Shown: positions 1-7,829, numbered from the stretch's first letter. The stretch is 15,837 nt of DNA from JAFHCF01 sp048497495 (GCA_048497495.1 JAFHCF010000069.1:1-15837); one strand, 5' to 3'. Program-made: numbers and translations. Notes: generated from the letters alone by a model not told the origin.

Positions 1-169
1 CGTCGCGGGCCTCGATGGCGCGTGCCGCCGGACGCGCCGCCGCGAGCACGTCGCGCAGCGCCACCGCCATCGCCGCGACGCGGTCGGCGGCGTCGGCCTG
101 ATGTTCGGGATCGATCGCGGCGAGATCGGCCTCGAGAGCTTCGAGACGGCGCAGGACAGCGATGATCAT
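1..169 (-). CDS. Hypothetical protein, 5' part only (runs off the left edge)
   Basis: An open frame reads leftward from ATG at 169-167 and leaves the window without a stop, giving about 56 N-terminal residues. It begins MIIAVLRRLEALEADLAAID and continues as an Ala/Arg/Asp/Glu-rich, probably all-helical segment with no signal peptide or membrane span, so it looks cytoplasmic. A Shine-Dalgarno-like CGGAG lies about 8 bases before the ATG, which supports this start. Third codon positions are mostly G/C, as in the other real genes here. It is divergent from the small membrane protein at 327 and shares its promoter region. I do not recognise the family; the heptad-like leucines could form a short coiled coil. 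No function is assigned. Confidence 0.6.
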   Translation of the reverse strand, partial: MIIAVLRRLEALEADLAAIDPEHQADAADRVAAMAVALRDVLAAARPAARAIEARD

Positions 170-326
170 GTCGGACACTCCGAGGAAGCGATGGGTTCAG
201 ATTCACCCAATATGCTGGGAAAGTCTTAACGAAGACTGGCGTCCGTACACGCCATGCTTGCACAACCCGATGGAGCCTGTAAAATCGGAGCCGGCGAGGC
301 GGCGAGCGCCCCGCGGGGGGGCTCGC
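170..326. promoter_or_regulatory. Divergent intergenic region with a 16-bp palindrome
   Basis: This gap separates the leftward gene starting at 169 from the rightward gene starting at 327. It is less GC-rich than the flanking genes around 205-235. Positions 222-237 form a perfect palindrome, AGTCTTAACGAAGACT (6-base arms, 4-base spacer), which looks like a dimeric operator. It contains a TTAAC half-site but not a full CtrA box. No convincing -35/-10 pair was identified. An upstream ATG in the rightward frame at 270 is possible but lacks a good ribosome-binding site. Confidence 0.4.
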
Positions 327-629
327 ATGATCGCCGGCATCGTCTTCATCGTCGTCTGGCTGGGTCTCGCCGGCGTCTGGTTCATCATGTCGCTGATGGC
401 CGGCACCATGGCCAACGACGCCGGCACGGTCGCCCCGAGCCTTCACGCCAGCCTGTTGATCCTCATGCTCGTCGGCGAACTCGTCGTGGCCGGCGCCGGC
501 GTCGTCGGCGGTTGCGCGTTCATCTTCGCCGCCCACGGGCCGATCCTGTGGAAGGTCTTCTGGATCCTGCTCGTCGTCGGCGGCCTGATGCAGGCCGGGG
601 CGATCACCCGCTTCTTGATGGCGACGTGA
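327..629 (+). CDS. Small three-span membrane protein of unknown function
   Basis: The predicted protein has 100 residues and starts at the ATG at 327, directly at the first hydrophobic segment (MIAGIVFIVVWLGLAG). A G-rich stretch at 315-321 can serve as a weak ribosome-binding site. In-frame ATGs further upstream (270, 168, 162) would add a basic, Pro/Arg-rich stretch unlike a conserved N-terminus. Three hydrophobic segments are visible at about residues 2-24, 33-58 and 73-95, joined by short loops, so this is an inner-membrane protein with almost no soluble part. I do not recognise a family. A hairpin overlaps its stop codon. The neighbour downstream is the PleD/PopA-like protein, 76 bases away, on the same strand; whether they are co-transcribed depends on whether that hairpin terminates. 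Confidence 0.6.
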   Translation: MIAGIVFIVVWLGLAGVWFIMSLMAGTMANDAGTVAPSLHASLLILMLVGELVVAGAGVVGGCAFIFAAHGPILWKVFWILLVVGGLMQAGAITRFLMAT

Positions 630-649
630 CGGAACGGCACGTTCCGTCA
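627..649 (+). terminator. Perfect 9-bp inverted repeat over a stop codon
   Basis: TGACGGAAC (627-635) and GTTCCGTCA (641-649) pair perfectly around a 5-base loop. The left arm contains the TGA stop of the small membrane protein. No T-run follows, so it may be a weak or factor-assisted terminator, an mRNA-stabilising hairpin, or a DNA-binding site upstream of the gene at 706. Confidence 0.45.
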
Positions 650-705
650 ACCATTCCTCAACCATGTTCGGCGCACTCTTCCGCAATTCGGGAGTCTGTC
701 TCGCC

Positions 706-2028
706 ATGGCCTATCGTGGGCGTGTCCTCGTCATCGAAGAAACCCCTCGGCCGGAGACGCGTCTCCTGTGGGAGGGCATCCGCGCCGAAGGCTGGGAGGT
801 CAGCGCGGTGCCGCTGTCGCGCACCCTCGACCAGACCATGTCGAGCCATCCCGACCTCGTCGTGCTCAATCTCGCCGGCACCGACGGCGACGTCGCCCGC
901 ACCCGCTATCTCGACGCCGCCGCCCGCATGTCGCTGATGCGCGCCACCCGCCGCACCCCCGTCATCGCCGTCGACGACGGCGGCTTCGACGGACGCGAGC
1001 GGCCGATCGGCATCGCCGACGTGATCCGCATGCCCTGGTCGGTCGGCCACCTCGCCGCCCGCATCGGCTCGCTGACCCGGCTCTCCACCATGCGCGCCGA
1101 GATCTGGCGTCGCCTCGACACCGCCCAGCGCTACGGCCTGTCACAGCCCGAGATCGACATCTCCGGCTCGCTCCAGGACGCCCATATCCTGGTGGTCGGC
1201 GCCGGCATCCGCTACTTCACCATCGAACGGGCGCTGTCGAAGCGCGCCACCCTGGTCGGCGCCTTCACCGTCGAGACCGCCCTCGACTACCTGGAGCGCC
1301 GCGGCTTCGACGCGGTGATCCTCAACCTGCCGCTCGACGACGCCATCGACTTCGTCGAGGTGCTGCGCCGCAACTCCGCGCATTTCGCCCTGCCGGTGGT
1401 GGTGCTGACCGGCGAGACCGAGCCGCGCATGATCGAGGCCGTCCACGCCGCCGGCGCCGACGACGTCGTCTTCGCCGACGAGAGCGAGCGCGTCTTCGCC
1501 GATCGGATCGAGGCGGCGATGACCGAACACCGCCTGCGCGAGACGCTGAGGGCGGCCTATGCCCGCGCCCGCCATCATGCCACCAACGACGCCCTGACCG
1601 GCCTCTACAGCCGCGGCTTCCTGATGGACCACCTCGGCCTGGTGATCGGCGACGCCCGTGACAACGACGAGCGCCTGACCATCGTCGGCCTGCGCCTGAT
1701 GGACCTCGCCGAGATCAATGCCGAATGGGGCTGGTCGGGCGGCGATCATCTGATCCGCCAGGTCGGCTCGCTGATCGGCCGCCTGGTGCGCGGCGAGGAT
1801 CTCGCGGCGCGCGCCGGCGGCGACCGTTTCGCCCTGGTCTTGCCCGCGACCGACGGCGAGGACGCCGCCCTCGTCGCCCACCGCATCGCCGGCGTGATCG
1901 AGACCACCGCCTTCACCGTGCCCGGCGCCACCGGCCCGGTCTACGTCTCGATCCTCGTCGGCCTCGCCGAATGCGAGCCCCACGACGACCCCGACACGCT
2001 CTACGCCCGGGTCTTCGCGCCCGCCTGA
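706..2028 (+). CDS. PleD/PopA-like REC-REC-GGDEF protein with altered active sites
   Basis: This 440-residue protein has the domain order of PleD: a receiver-like domain (about 6-120), a second (about 158-275) and a GGDEF domain (about 290-435). Both receivers have Asn where the phospho-acceptor Asp normally sits (N55 in VVLNLAG, N207 in AVILNLP), and the first has EE in place of the acidic pair, so classical phosphorylation is unlikely. The GGDEF domain begins with DALTGLYSRG and reads GGDRF at 371-375: the fourth motif residue, normally Glu, is Arg. D333, N338 and D347 at the metal and guanine-binding positions are kept. An RxxD inhibitory-site motif (RGED, 362-365) lies exactly five residues before GGDRF. 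This suggests c-di-GMP binding, perhaps without synthesis, as in Caulobacter PopA. The start at 706 is preferred over 664 because GGGAG at 690-694 precedes it. The 3' end overlaps the convergent deacetylase gene by 28 bases. Confidence 0.85.
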   Translation: MAYRGRVLVIEETPRPETRLLWEGIRAEGWEVSAVPLSRTLDQTMSSHPDLVVLNLAGTDGDVARTRYLDAAARMSLMRATRRTPVIAVDDGGFDGRERPIGIADVIRMPWSVGHLAARIGSLTRLSTMRAEIWRRLDTAQRYGLSQPEIDISGSLQDAHILVVGAGIRYFTIERALSKRATLVGAFTVETALDYLERRGFDAVILNLPLDDAIDFVEVLRRNSAHFALPVVVLTGETEPRMIEAVHAAGADDVVFADESERVFADRIEAAMTEHRLRETLRAAYARARHHATNDALTGLYSRGFLMDHLGLVIGDARDNDERLTIVGLRLMDLAEINAEWGWSGGDHLIRQVGSLIGRLVRGEDLAARAGGDRFALVLPATDGEDAALVAHRIAGVIETTAFTVPGATGPVYVSILVGLAECEPHDDPDTLYARVFAPA

Positions 2029-2861
2029 GCGCTCATCCTCACCAACCGCACCCCCGCCGCCGCGAGATCGGCGGGAAAGTCGTCGCCGGCGAAATAGGCG
2101 TATTCGTCGCGTCGCGCCCCGGCGATCGCATCGCCCGCGGCGTCCCCGCCCGGCATCGCCGGATGGCACATGGCGAGCGGCAGCCGGCCCGGCCCTTCGA
2201 GGAACCTCGCGAAGGTGCGCCGAAAGCCGCCGTCGGCGGCGAAGCCGGTGATGCCGCGAAAGCCGTCGTTGACCCGGACGCCGCGCGCCCGCGCCGCCCC
2301 CGCCAGTCCCCACGACAGCAACGAGACGAACAGCGCCTTCGGCACCTCGACGCCCCGCCGCATGATCGCCAGCGCCGGATCGTGGCAGTCGCGCACCCAG
2401 GTGGTGGCGGGATCGAGGGTGCCGTCGGCGAAGGCGGCGAGGAGCCCGGAGCGGACCGCCGGCAGCAGATGGACGTGCTGATGGCCGTCGACGAAATCCG
2501 GCGCCCGCCCGAAGATCTCCCGGAACCGGCCGACCTGACGGCCGATCTCCGCCCGCATCTCGGAAGGATCGAGGCGCCCGGTCAGACCCCGGCCGAGGAC
2601 GGACCCGAGGCTCTGCGGCCGCCCGTCCGGCGAGAAACGCGGCATCGGCCCGAGGGGGGCGAGTTCGGTGAGGGCGAGATGCAGTCCGATGTCGGCGCGG
2701 GTCGCCAACAGCGCCAACCGTGGCGCGTCGGCCTCGAGGCACGGCCCGGCCACCATGCAGCCGGTCGCGGTGAGCCGACCGCGCTCGATCAGCTCGAGGA
2801 TCGCCGCGTCGATCTCGCGGGACAGGCCGAAGTCGTCGGCGCACAGCACCAGATCGCTCAT
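2001..2861 (-). CDS. ChbG/HpnK (YdjC) family carbohydrate deacetylase
   Basis: The 286-residue protein begins MSDLVLCADDFGLS, the family signature with the catalytic and metal Asp pair (D9, D10). It also has H61 (IGLHLAL), DGHQHVHLLP (125-134) with metal-binding histidines, and a late CHPA (H233). Length is normal for the family. Members remove acetyl groups from N-acetylated sugars using a divalent metal: ChbG acts on chitooligosaccharides, HpnK in hopanoid side-chain synthesis, and Francisella NaxD on undecaprenyl-phosphate-GalNAc. The divergent glycosyltransferase and YfhO-like genes favour a lipid-linked amino-sugar substrate over chitin. AGGGAG about 8 bases before the ATG supports the start. 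No signal peptide is seen, so it is cytoplasmic. HpnK itself is an alternative name, but no other hopanoid gene is present in the window. Confidence 0.88.
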   Translation of the reverse strand: MSDLVLCADDFGLSREIDAAILELIERGRLTATGCMVAGPCLEADAPRLALLATRADIGLHLALTELAPLGPMPRFSPDGRPQSLGSVLGRGLTGRLDPSEMRAEIGRQVGRFREIFGRAPDFVDGHQHVHLLPAVRSGLLAAFADGTLDPATTWVRDCHDPALAIMRRGVEVPKALFVSLLSWGLAGAARARGVRVNDGFRGITGFAADGGFRRTFARFLEGPGRLPLAMCHPAMPGGDAAGDAIAGARRDEYAYFAGDDFPADLAAAGVRLVRMSAQAGAKTRA

Positions 2862-3080
2862 CGCCACACTCCCTCTGGACCGACGTCCCGCCGCCCGACA
2901 GTCCACTGCCCGACGGTCGACCGCCCGATCGCGCCGCGAACCTCGCGACCCGAGGCGGGCGGATCGAACCTCGCGAGGCGCGCCTTCGCCATTGACGCGG
3001 AGGCGCTTCCCGGCGACACCTTTCGGCGCTCGCTCCCGGCCGGATACAACATCCGTCCCCCCCGTGGAAAGGAAAATGAC
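2862..3080. promoter_or_regulatory. Divergent promoter region with 15-bp tandem repeats
   Basis: This 219-base gap lies between the leftward deacetylase and the rightward glycosyltransferase and should hold both promoters. Positions 2891-2935 contain three consecutive 15-base units related to C(C/T)GCCCGA(C/T)xGTCxA: CCGCCCGACAGTCCA, CTGCCCGACGGTCGA and a weaker CCGCCCGATCGCGCC. A partial fourth match (GGACCGACGTCC) sits just before them at 2877-2888. Such spacing suggests a regulator binding side by side, but composition bias could contribute. No clear -10/-35 pair was found. Confidence 0.35.
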
Positions 3081-4121
3081 ATGACGCGCGCCCCGGCCGA
3101 GCCGCTTGCGGATGCCACGATCGCACCGACGGTGAGCGTCGTCCTGCCGATGCGCAACGAGGCGCGCGGCCTCGACCGGCTGTTCGCCCGGGTGGTCCCC
3201 GCCCTCGATGCCCTGGCGCTCCCCTACGAGATCATCGCCATCGACGACGGCTCGACCGACGACACGCTGGAGCGCCTCAAGGCCTTCCGCGACACCGTCC
3301 CGCAACTGCGGATCGTCTCGCTGTCGCGCAACTTCGGCAAGGAGATCGCGGTCACCGCCGGTCTGGCGCGCACCTCCGGCGCCGTCGTCGTGGTGATGGA
3401 CAGCGATCTCCAGCACCCGCCGGAATCGATCCCCGCCCTCCTCGCCCCGTGGCGCGACCAGGGCTACGACCTCGTCTACGCCCGCCGGATCAACCTCGAC
3501 CGTGGCGGCCTGTTGCGCAACGCCTTCTCCAAGGCGTTCTACGAAGCCTTCGACTTCATGAGCGAGATCCGGGTCGATCGCGAGACCGGCGACTTCACCG
3601 CCATCGATCGCAAGGTGGTCGACGCCTTCCTCGCCATGCCCGAGCGCAACCGCTTCAATCGCGGCCTCTTCGCCTGGGCCGGGTTCAAGACCACCACCGT
3701 CGACGTCACCATGGAGGAGCGTCAGGTCGGCACCTCGCAATGGGGCTTCCTCAAGCTCCTGCGCCTCGCCGTCAACGCCATCACCTCCTTCGGCACCCTG
3801 CCGCTCAAGGTCTGGGCCCTGATCGGCGGCGTGGTCTCGGCCTCCGCCCTGGTCTACGGCGCCTATGTCATCGTCAAGACGCTGATTTTCGGTGCCGACG
3901 TGCCGGGCTACCCCACCCTCCTGGTGGCGACCCTGTTCTTCGCCGGCGTCCAGCTGATCGGTCTCGGCATCATCGGCGAATACCTCGGACACGTCTTCTC
4001 CGAGGTGAAGCGGCGGCCGCTCTATTTCGTCCGCGAAGCGATCGGCTTCGATACCCGGCCGGCCACCACCTCGAATACACCCGGCATCACCGTCGAGGGA
4101 CAGACCCGACATGACTTCTGA
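3081..4121 (+). CDS. Polyprenyl-phosphate glycosyltransferase, GT2 GtrB/DPM1 type
   Basis: The 346-residue protein has the GT2 fold with SVVLPMRNEA at 19-28, DDGSTD at 55-60, SRNFGKE at 82-88 and the metal-binding DSD at 107-109 followed by LQHPP. Two C-terminal membrane helices (about 241-268 and 279-302) lead to a short basic tail, the classic GtrB/ArnC/dolichol-phosphate-mannose-synthase layout. These enzymes move a sugar from a nucleotide donor to undecaprenyl phosphate on the cytoplasmic face of the inner membrane; the sugar cannot be read from the sequence. GGAAAGGA at 3066-3073 sits 7 bases before the ATG and fixes the start. The last codons overlap the start of the YfhO-like gene (11 shared bases), so the two are almost certainly translated from one mRNA. 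Together with the divergent deacetylase this forms a likely amino-sugar transfer module. Confidence 0.9.
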   Translation: MTRAPAEPLADATIAPTVSVVLPMRNEARGLDRLFARVVPALDALALPYEIIAIDDGSTDDTLERLKAFRDTVPQLRIVSLSRNFGKEIAVTAGLARTSGAVVVVMDSDLQHPPESIPALLAPWRDQGYDLVYARRINLDRGGLLRNAFSKAFYEAFDFMSEIRVDRETGDFTAIDRKVVDAFLAMPERNRFNRGLFAWAGFKTTTVDVTMEERQVGTSQWGFLKLLRLAVNAITSFGTLPLKVWALIGGVVSASALVYGAYVIVKTLIFGADVPGYPTLLVATLFFAGVQLIGLGIIGEYLGHVFSEVKRRPLYFVREAIGFDTRPATTSNTPGITVEGQTRHDF

Positions 4122-6519
4122 CCAGGGAGCCGCGAGCCCCGGGCCCGGGACCCGAGGCATCGACGGGCGCCTCGTCGCGGCCATCGCCGTGATCGTCGTC
4201 GCCTGGGTGGTGCTGACCCGCCCCTGGCTCTCCGGCACCTATGCGGTGCCGTGGGACGCGGAAGCCCATTTCCGGCCGCAGATGGCCTTCCTCGCCCATG
4301 CGATCCACGCCGGCGAGGGTTTCGCCTGGAACCCCTACATCTTCGCCGGCTGGTCGCAGATCGCCGACCCGCAGTCGCTGATCTTCTCGCCCGCCTTCTT
4401 CCTCCTGGCGCTGATCGTGCCCGACCCCGGCGCGGTGGCGCTCGACGGCACCGTCTTCGCCCAACTCGGCGTCGGCGCCCTGGCCTTGATGCTGTGGTTC
4501 CGCGATCGCGGCTGGCACGCCGCCGGCGGCGCCGTGGCGGCGATCGCCTTCGCCTTCGGCGGTTCGGCCGCCTGGCGCCTCCAGCACACCGGCCAGGTGA
4601 TGAGCTTCGCGCTGATCCCCGTGGTGCTGTTCCTGCTCGAACGCATGCTGGCGCGCCGCTCGATCGGCTGGGGCTTCCTCGCCGGCCTCGCCGCCGGCCT
4701 GCTGGCGCTCGGCCGCGACCAGATCGCGCTGCTCGGCCTCTACTTCCTGGTCGGTCACGCCCTGGTCGAGATCCTGGCGCCCGCCGACCGCCTGTCGCGT
4801 CTCGGCCGCGCCGTCGCCCCGGCGCTGGCCGGCATCGTCGGCGGCCTCCTCGTCGTCGCCGTGCCGGTGGTGATGACGCTGATCCTCACCGAACATTCCA
4901 ATCGCCCGGCGATCGACCTGATCGAGGCCGGCAAGGGCTCGCTCCACCCCGCCTCACTGATCACGGCGGTGATCGCCGATCTCTTCGGCCAGGGCGATCA
5001 GGCCGTCGACTTCTGGGGTCCGCCGAGCCGGGCCTTCGGCGTCACCGACATCTATCTCGCCCAGAACATGACGGCGGTCTATGCCGGCGCCCTGCCGATC
5101 ATGGCGATCCTGATGCTCGGCCTCGGCCGCGGCCTCCTGTGGACGCGCGGCATCCGCTATCCGGCGGTGGCGGCGATCTTCTTCGTCCTCTACGGGCTCG
5201 GCTGGTACACCCCGGCCTATCGGATCTTCTACGAGACGATGCCCGGCGTCGCCATGTTCCGCCGACCCGCCGACGCCACCTTCCTGATCGGCTTCTCGAT
5301 CGCGGTGCTCGGCGGCTGGCTGGTCCATCGCCGCCTCACCTCGGAACTGCCGCCGGCCTCGACCACGACCCGCGCCCTCCAGGCGGCGATGATCCTCGCC
5401 GTCTTCGCCGTGCTGCCGATCGCCTTCGGCCTCCATGCCGATCGACTGGCGCTGGTGTGGAAGCCGCTGGTGACCGCCTGCGTCTTCTCCGCCGCCGCGC
5501 TCGGCGTGCTCGCCGCCGCCGCCCATCTCGCGCGCGCCGGCGGCACTCTCGGCGCCCTTGCCGCGATCGTCCTGGTCGGCCTCTTCACCACGGTCGATCT
5601 CGCCTGGAACAACGCCCCCAACGAATCGACCGCCTATCCCGCCGCCACCTTCGACGTGCTGTCGACCGCCACCCGCGACCCGGTGATCCCCTTCCTGAAG
5701 AAGAAGATCGCCGAGACCACCGGTGGCGACCGCCGCGACCGCGTCGAACTCGCCGGCATCGGCTTCCACTGGCCCAACGCCAGCATGGTCCATGGGCTCG
5801 AGAACACCCTCGGCTACAACCCGCTGCGCTTCGCCTATTACGCCAAGGCGACCGGCACCATCGACCACGCGGCGCTGCCCGAGCAGAAGGAATTCTCGGC
5901 CCTCGAGCCGTCCTACGATTCGCGGCTCGCCGACATGCTCGGCCTGCGCTGGATCGTCACCGGCGCGCCGGTCGAGACCATGGACAGGAAGCTTTCGCCC
6001 GGCCGCCTGATCGAGGTCGCCCGCTTCCCCGCCATCCCCGGTATCGCGCCGGCGATCGGCCGGGCCGAGACCCACGTCTACGAGAACCCTCGCGCCCTGC
6101 CCCGCGTCCTCTTCGTCGACGCCGCCAGACCCGCCGATTTCGATGCCCTGATCTCGACCGGGCGATGGCCGGAGGGCTTCGATCCACGCCGCGAGGTGCT
6201 GCTGGCGCCCGAAGCCCTTCCCGGCGGCCCGGTCGTGGGCGACCCCAGCCCCGCCGGCCGCGCCACCATCGCCGCTTATCACAACACCCGCGTCGACATC
6301 GACGTCGAGGCCGAGCGACCCGGTTGGCTGGTGCTCAACGACGTCTGGCACCGGTGGTGGCGGGTCGCCGTCGACGGAAGGCCGGCCGATCTCGCCCGCG
6401 CCGACGCGATCTTCCGCGCCGTCCGCGTCGAGGCCGGCCATCACCGCGTCACCTTCACCTTCCATCCCTTCGAGGGTGCCTGGATCGACGTGAAGGCGCG
6501 GTGGGCGGCGCGGCACTGA
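4111..6519 (+). CDS. YfhO-like multi-span membrane protein, probable GT-C glycosyltransferase
   Basis: This 802-residue protein has a first membrane span at about 22-42, then an acidic loop (WDAEAHFRPQ, 48-57) of the kind that holds the catalytic acid in GT-C enzymes. About a dozen hydrophobic segments follow up to about residue 500. The C-terminal 290 residues are soluble and probably periplasmic, ending in a beta-rich part with GWLVLNDVWHRWWRVAVDG, a signature of YfhO-family proteins. YfhO-type proteins are thought to transfer sugars from polyprenyl-phosphate carriers onto surface polymers or lipids outside the inner membrane. Its start lies inside the glycosyltransferase gene, with GAGGG about 11 bases upstream. 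The overlap argues that it uses the lipid-linked sugar made by its neighbour. The acceptor (lipid A, another lipid or a polymer) is unknown. Confidence 0.82.
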   Translation: MTSDQGAASPGPGTRGIDGRLVAAIAVIVVAWVVLTRPWLSGTYAVPWDAEAHFRPQMAFLAHAIHAGEGFAWNPYIFAGWSQIADPQSLIFSPAFFLLALIVPDPGAVALDGTVFAQLGVGALALMLWFRDRGWHAAGGAVAAIAFAFGGSAAWRLQHTGQVMSFALIPVVLFLLERMLARRSIGWGFLAGLAAGLLALGRDQIALLGLYFLVGHALVEILAPADRLSRLGRAVAPALAGIVGGLLVVAVPVVMTLILTEHSNRPAIDLIEAGKGSLHPASLITAVIADLFGQGDQAVDFWGPPSRAFGVTDIYLAQNMTAVYAGALPIMAILMLGLGRGLLWTRGIRYPAVAAIFFVLYGLGWYTPAYRIFYETMPGVAMFRRPADATFLIGFSIAVLGGWLVHRRLTSELPPASTTTRALQAAMILAVFAVLPIAFGLHADRLALVWKPLVTACVFSAAALGVLAAAAHLARAGGTLGALAAIVLVGLFTTVDLAWNNAPNESTAYPAATFDVLSTATRDPVIPFLKKKIAETTGGDRRDRVELAGIGFHWPNASMVHGLENTLGYNPLRFAYYAKATGTIDHAALPEQKEFSALEPSYDSRLADMLGLRWIVTGAPVETMDRKLSPGRLIEVARFPAIPGIAPAIGRAETHVYENPRALPRVLFVDAARPADFDALISTGRWPEGFDPRREVLLAPEALPGGPVVGDPSPAGRATIAAYHNTRVDIDVEAERPGWLVLNDVWHRWWRVAVDGRPADLARADAIFRAVRVEAGHHRVTFTFHPFEGAWIDVKARWAARH

Positions 6520-6782
6520 TCGACGAACACCACCTGTGCGGGAGATCGCCGCCGCGAGCGCGGGATCGCGCCGTGGCATTTCACCACTTTCGTCGATCGG
6601 CGCGAGCGATCAGGCGATTTGTCATCGACTTCCCTCGCCAATCGCGCAAATTACCCTAAATACACCGGCGCTCATTCGCCCGTCCTTCGCCATGGCGCCC
6701 GCACGACGCGTCCGCCCGGCGGGCCGACGACGAGGTGACCGGCACGACTGCCCGTGACGATGGGCCCAGGGAGAGAAGAAGA
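6520..6782 (+). promoter_or_regulatory. Intergenic region upstream of the desaturase
   Basis: No gene with convincing codon usage lies in this 263-base gap. The least GC-rich part is around 6615-6665 (TTTGTCATCG and CAAATTACCCTAAATACA), the most likely place for a promoter serving the desaturase. GGGAGAGAAGA just before 6783 is a strong ribosome-binding site. An imperfect inverted repeat is built around GCGCCG at 6568-6573 and CGGCGC at 6598-6603. No clear terminator for the YfhO-like gene was recognised. Confidence 0.3.
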
Positions 6783-7829
6783 ATGTCGTCGGTTGCCGAT
6801 ATGGGAATCCCCGCCGAGAAGCCCCGCGCCTGGACACCGAGACTGCGTCGCTATTGCGCCCCGCGCATCGGTCGCTCGCTGTTCGAGATCGCCGCCACCT
6901 TCGTGCCGCTGTTCATCGGTTGGGCCCTCCTGGTCTTCGCCGTCGAGACTGGTCGCTGGTGGCTCTATGGCCTGGTTCTGGTGCCCGCCGGCGTCTTCCT
7001 GGTGCGCGTCTTCATGCTCCAGCACGATTGCGGCCACGGCTCCTTCTTCGCCACCCGCCGCGCCAACGACTGGCTCGGCCGCGTCCTCGGCGTCCTCACC
7101 CTCACGCCCTACGATCACTGGCGCCGCTGCCACGCCATCCATCACGCCTCCTGCGGCAACCTCGATCGCCGCGGCGTCGGCGACATCGACACGCTGACGG
7201 TCGAGGAATATCGCGCGCTGAGCCCCTGGGCGCGGCTGCGCTATCGCGCCTATCGCCACCCGCTGGTGCTCTTCGGCCTCGGGCCCTTCTTCGTCTTCGT
7301 GCTGCAGAACCGGGTGCCCACCGGCCTGATGACCCGCGGCTCGATGCCGTGGATCTCCACCATGTCCACCAACCTCGGCATCGCCATCCTCGCCGGTCTG
7401 GGGATCTGGGTGCTGGGGCTCGGCACCTTCCTCCTGATCCACCTGCCGGTGGTGGTGGTCGCCGCGACCATCGGGGTGTGGCTGTTCTACGTCCAGCACC
7501 AGTTCGAGCAGACCTCCTGGGACCACGCCGAGAGCTGGGATCTCCAGGAAGCCGCCCTCCACGGCTCGTCCTACTATCTGCTGCCGCCCGGCCTGCGGTG
7601 GTTGACCGCCGACATCGGCATCCATCACGTCCACCATCTCGCCGGCCGCATTCCCTTCTATCGGCTGGCCGAGGTGCTGAAGGATCATCCCGAATTGCGC
7701 GGCGTCGGCCGGCTGTCGCTGCGCCAGAGCCTCGCCTGCGTCCGTCTGGCGCTGTGGGACGAGAGCGAGCGTCGGCTGGTCTCCTTCCGCCACGTGCATG
7801 CCGCCGGCGGCCACTTCGCCACCGCCTAG
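6783..7829 (+). CDS. Membrane fatty-acid desaturase (acyl-lipid, delta-12-like)
   Basis: The 348-residue protein carries the three histidine boxes of the membrane desaturase family: HDCGH at 81-85, HAIHH at 117-121 and HHVHH at 281-285, with an extra HQF at 239. These eight or more histidines bind the di-iron centre that introduces a double bond into a fatty-acyl chain using O2 and an electron donor. Hydrophobic pairs at about 35-55/58-80 and 165-180/198-235 fit the usual four-span topology with the boxes on the cytoplasmic side. The start at 6783 is chosen over an in-frame ATG at 6735 because a strong GGGAGAGAAGA directly precedes it and the family homology begins soon after. It appears to be a single-gene unit followed by a strong hairpin. 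Regiospecificity cannot be decided from sequence. Confidence 0.9.
   Translation: MSSVADMGIPAEKPRAWTPRLRRYCAPRIGRSLFEIAATFVPLFIGWALLVFAVETGRWWLYGLVLVPAGVFLVRVFMLQHDCGHGSFFATRRANDWLGRVLGVLTLTPYDHWRRCHAIHHASCGNLDRRGVGDIDTLTVEEYRALSPWARLRYRAYRHPLVLFGLGPFFVFVLQNRVPTGLMTRGSMPWISTMSTNLGIAILAGLGIWVLGLGTFLLIHLPVVVVAATIGVWLFYVQHQFEQTSWDHAESWDLQEAALHGSSYYLLPPGLRWLTADIGIHHVHHLAGRIPFYRLAEVLKDHPELRGVGRLSLRQSLACVRLALWDESERRLVSFRHVHAAGGHFATA

Noticed and set aside
664..705. Upstream ATG for the c-di-GMP protein at 664
   Set aside because: There is no ribosome-binding site before 664, and receiver homology begins just after the Met at 706, which has GGGAG upstream.
1141..3126. Very long open frame on the minus strand opposite the c-di-GMP protein, through the deacetylase region
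   Set aside because: It has Arg/Gly/Asp/His-rich composition without domains and overlaps well-supported genes in other frames. Such frames arise because stop codons are rare in GC-rich DNA.
4954..6579. 541-residue minus-strand frame opposite the YfhO-like gene
   Set aside because: Its composition is dominated by Gly, Asp, Glu, Arg and His, mirroring the codon phase of the real gene. It has no motif or ribosome-binding site.
4251..6659. 802-residue open frame on the plus strand in another frame of the YfhO-like gene
   Set aside because: The translation is almost entirely Arg/Pro/His/Gly-rich with no membrane spans, while the overlapping frame gives a clear multi-span protein with family motifs.
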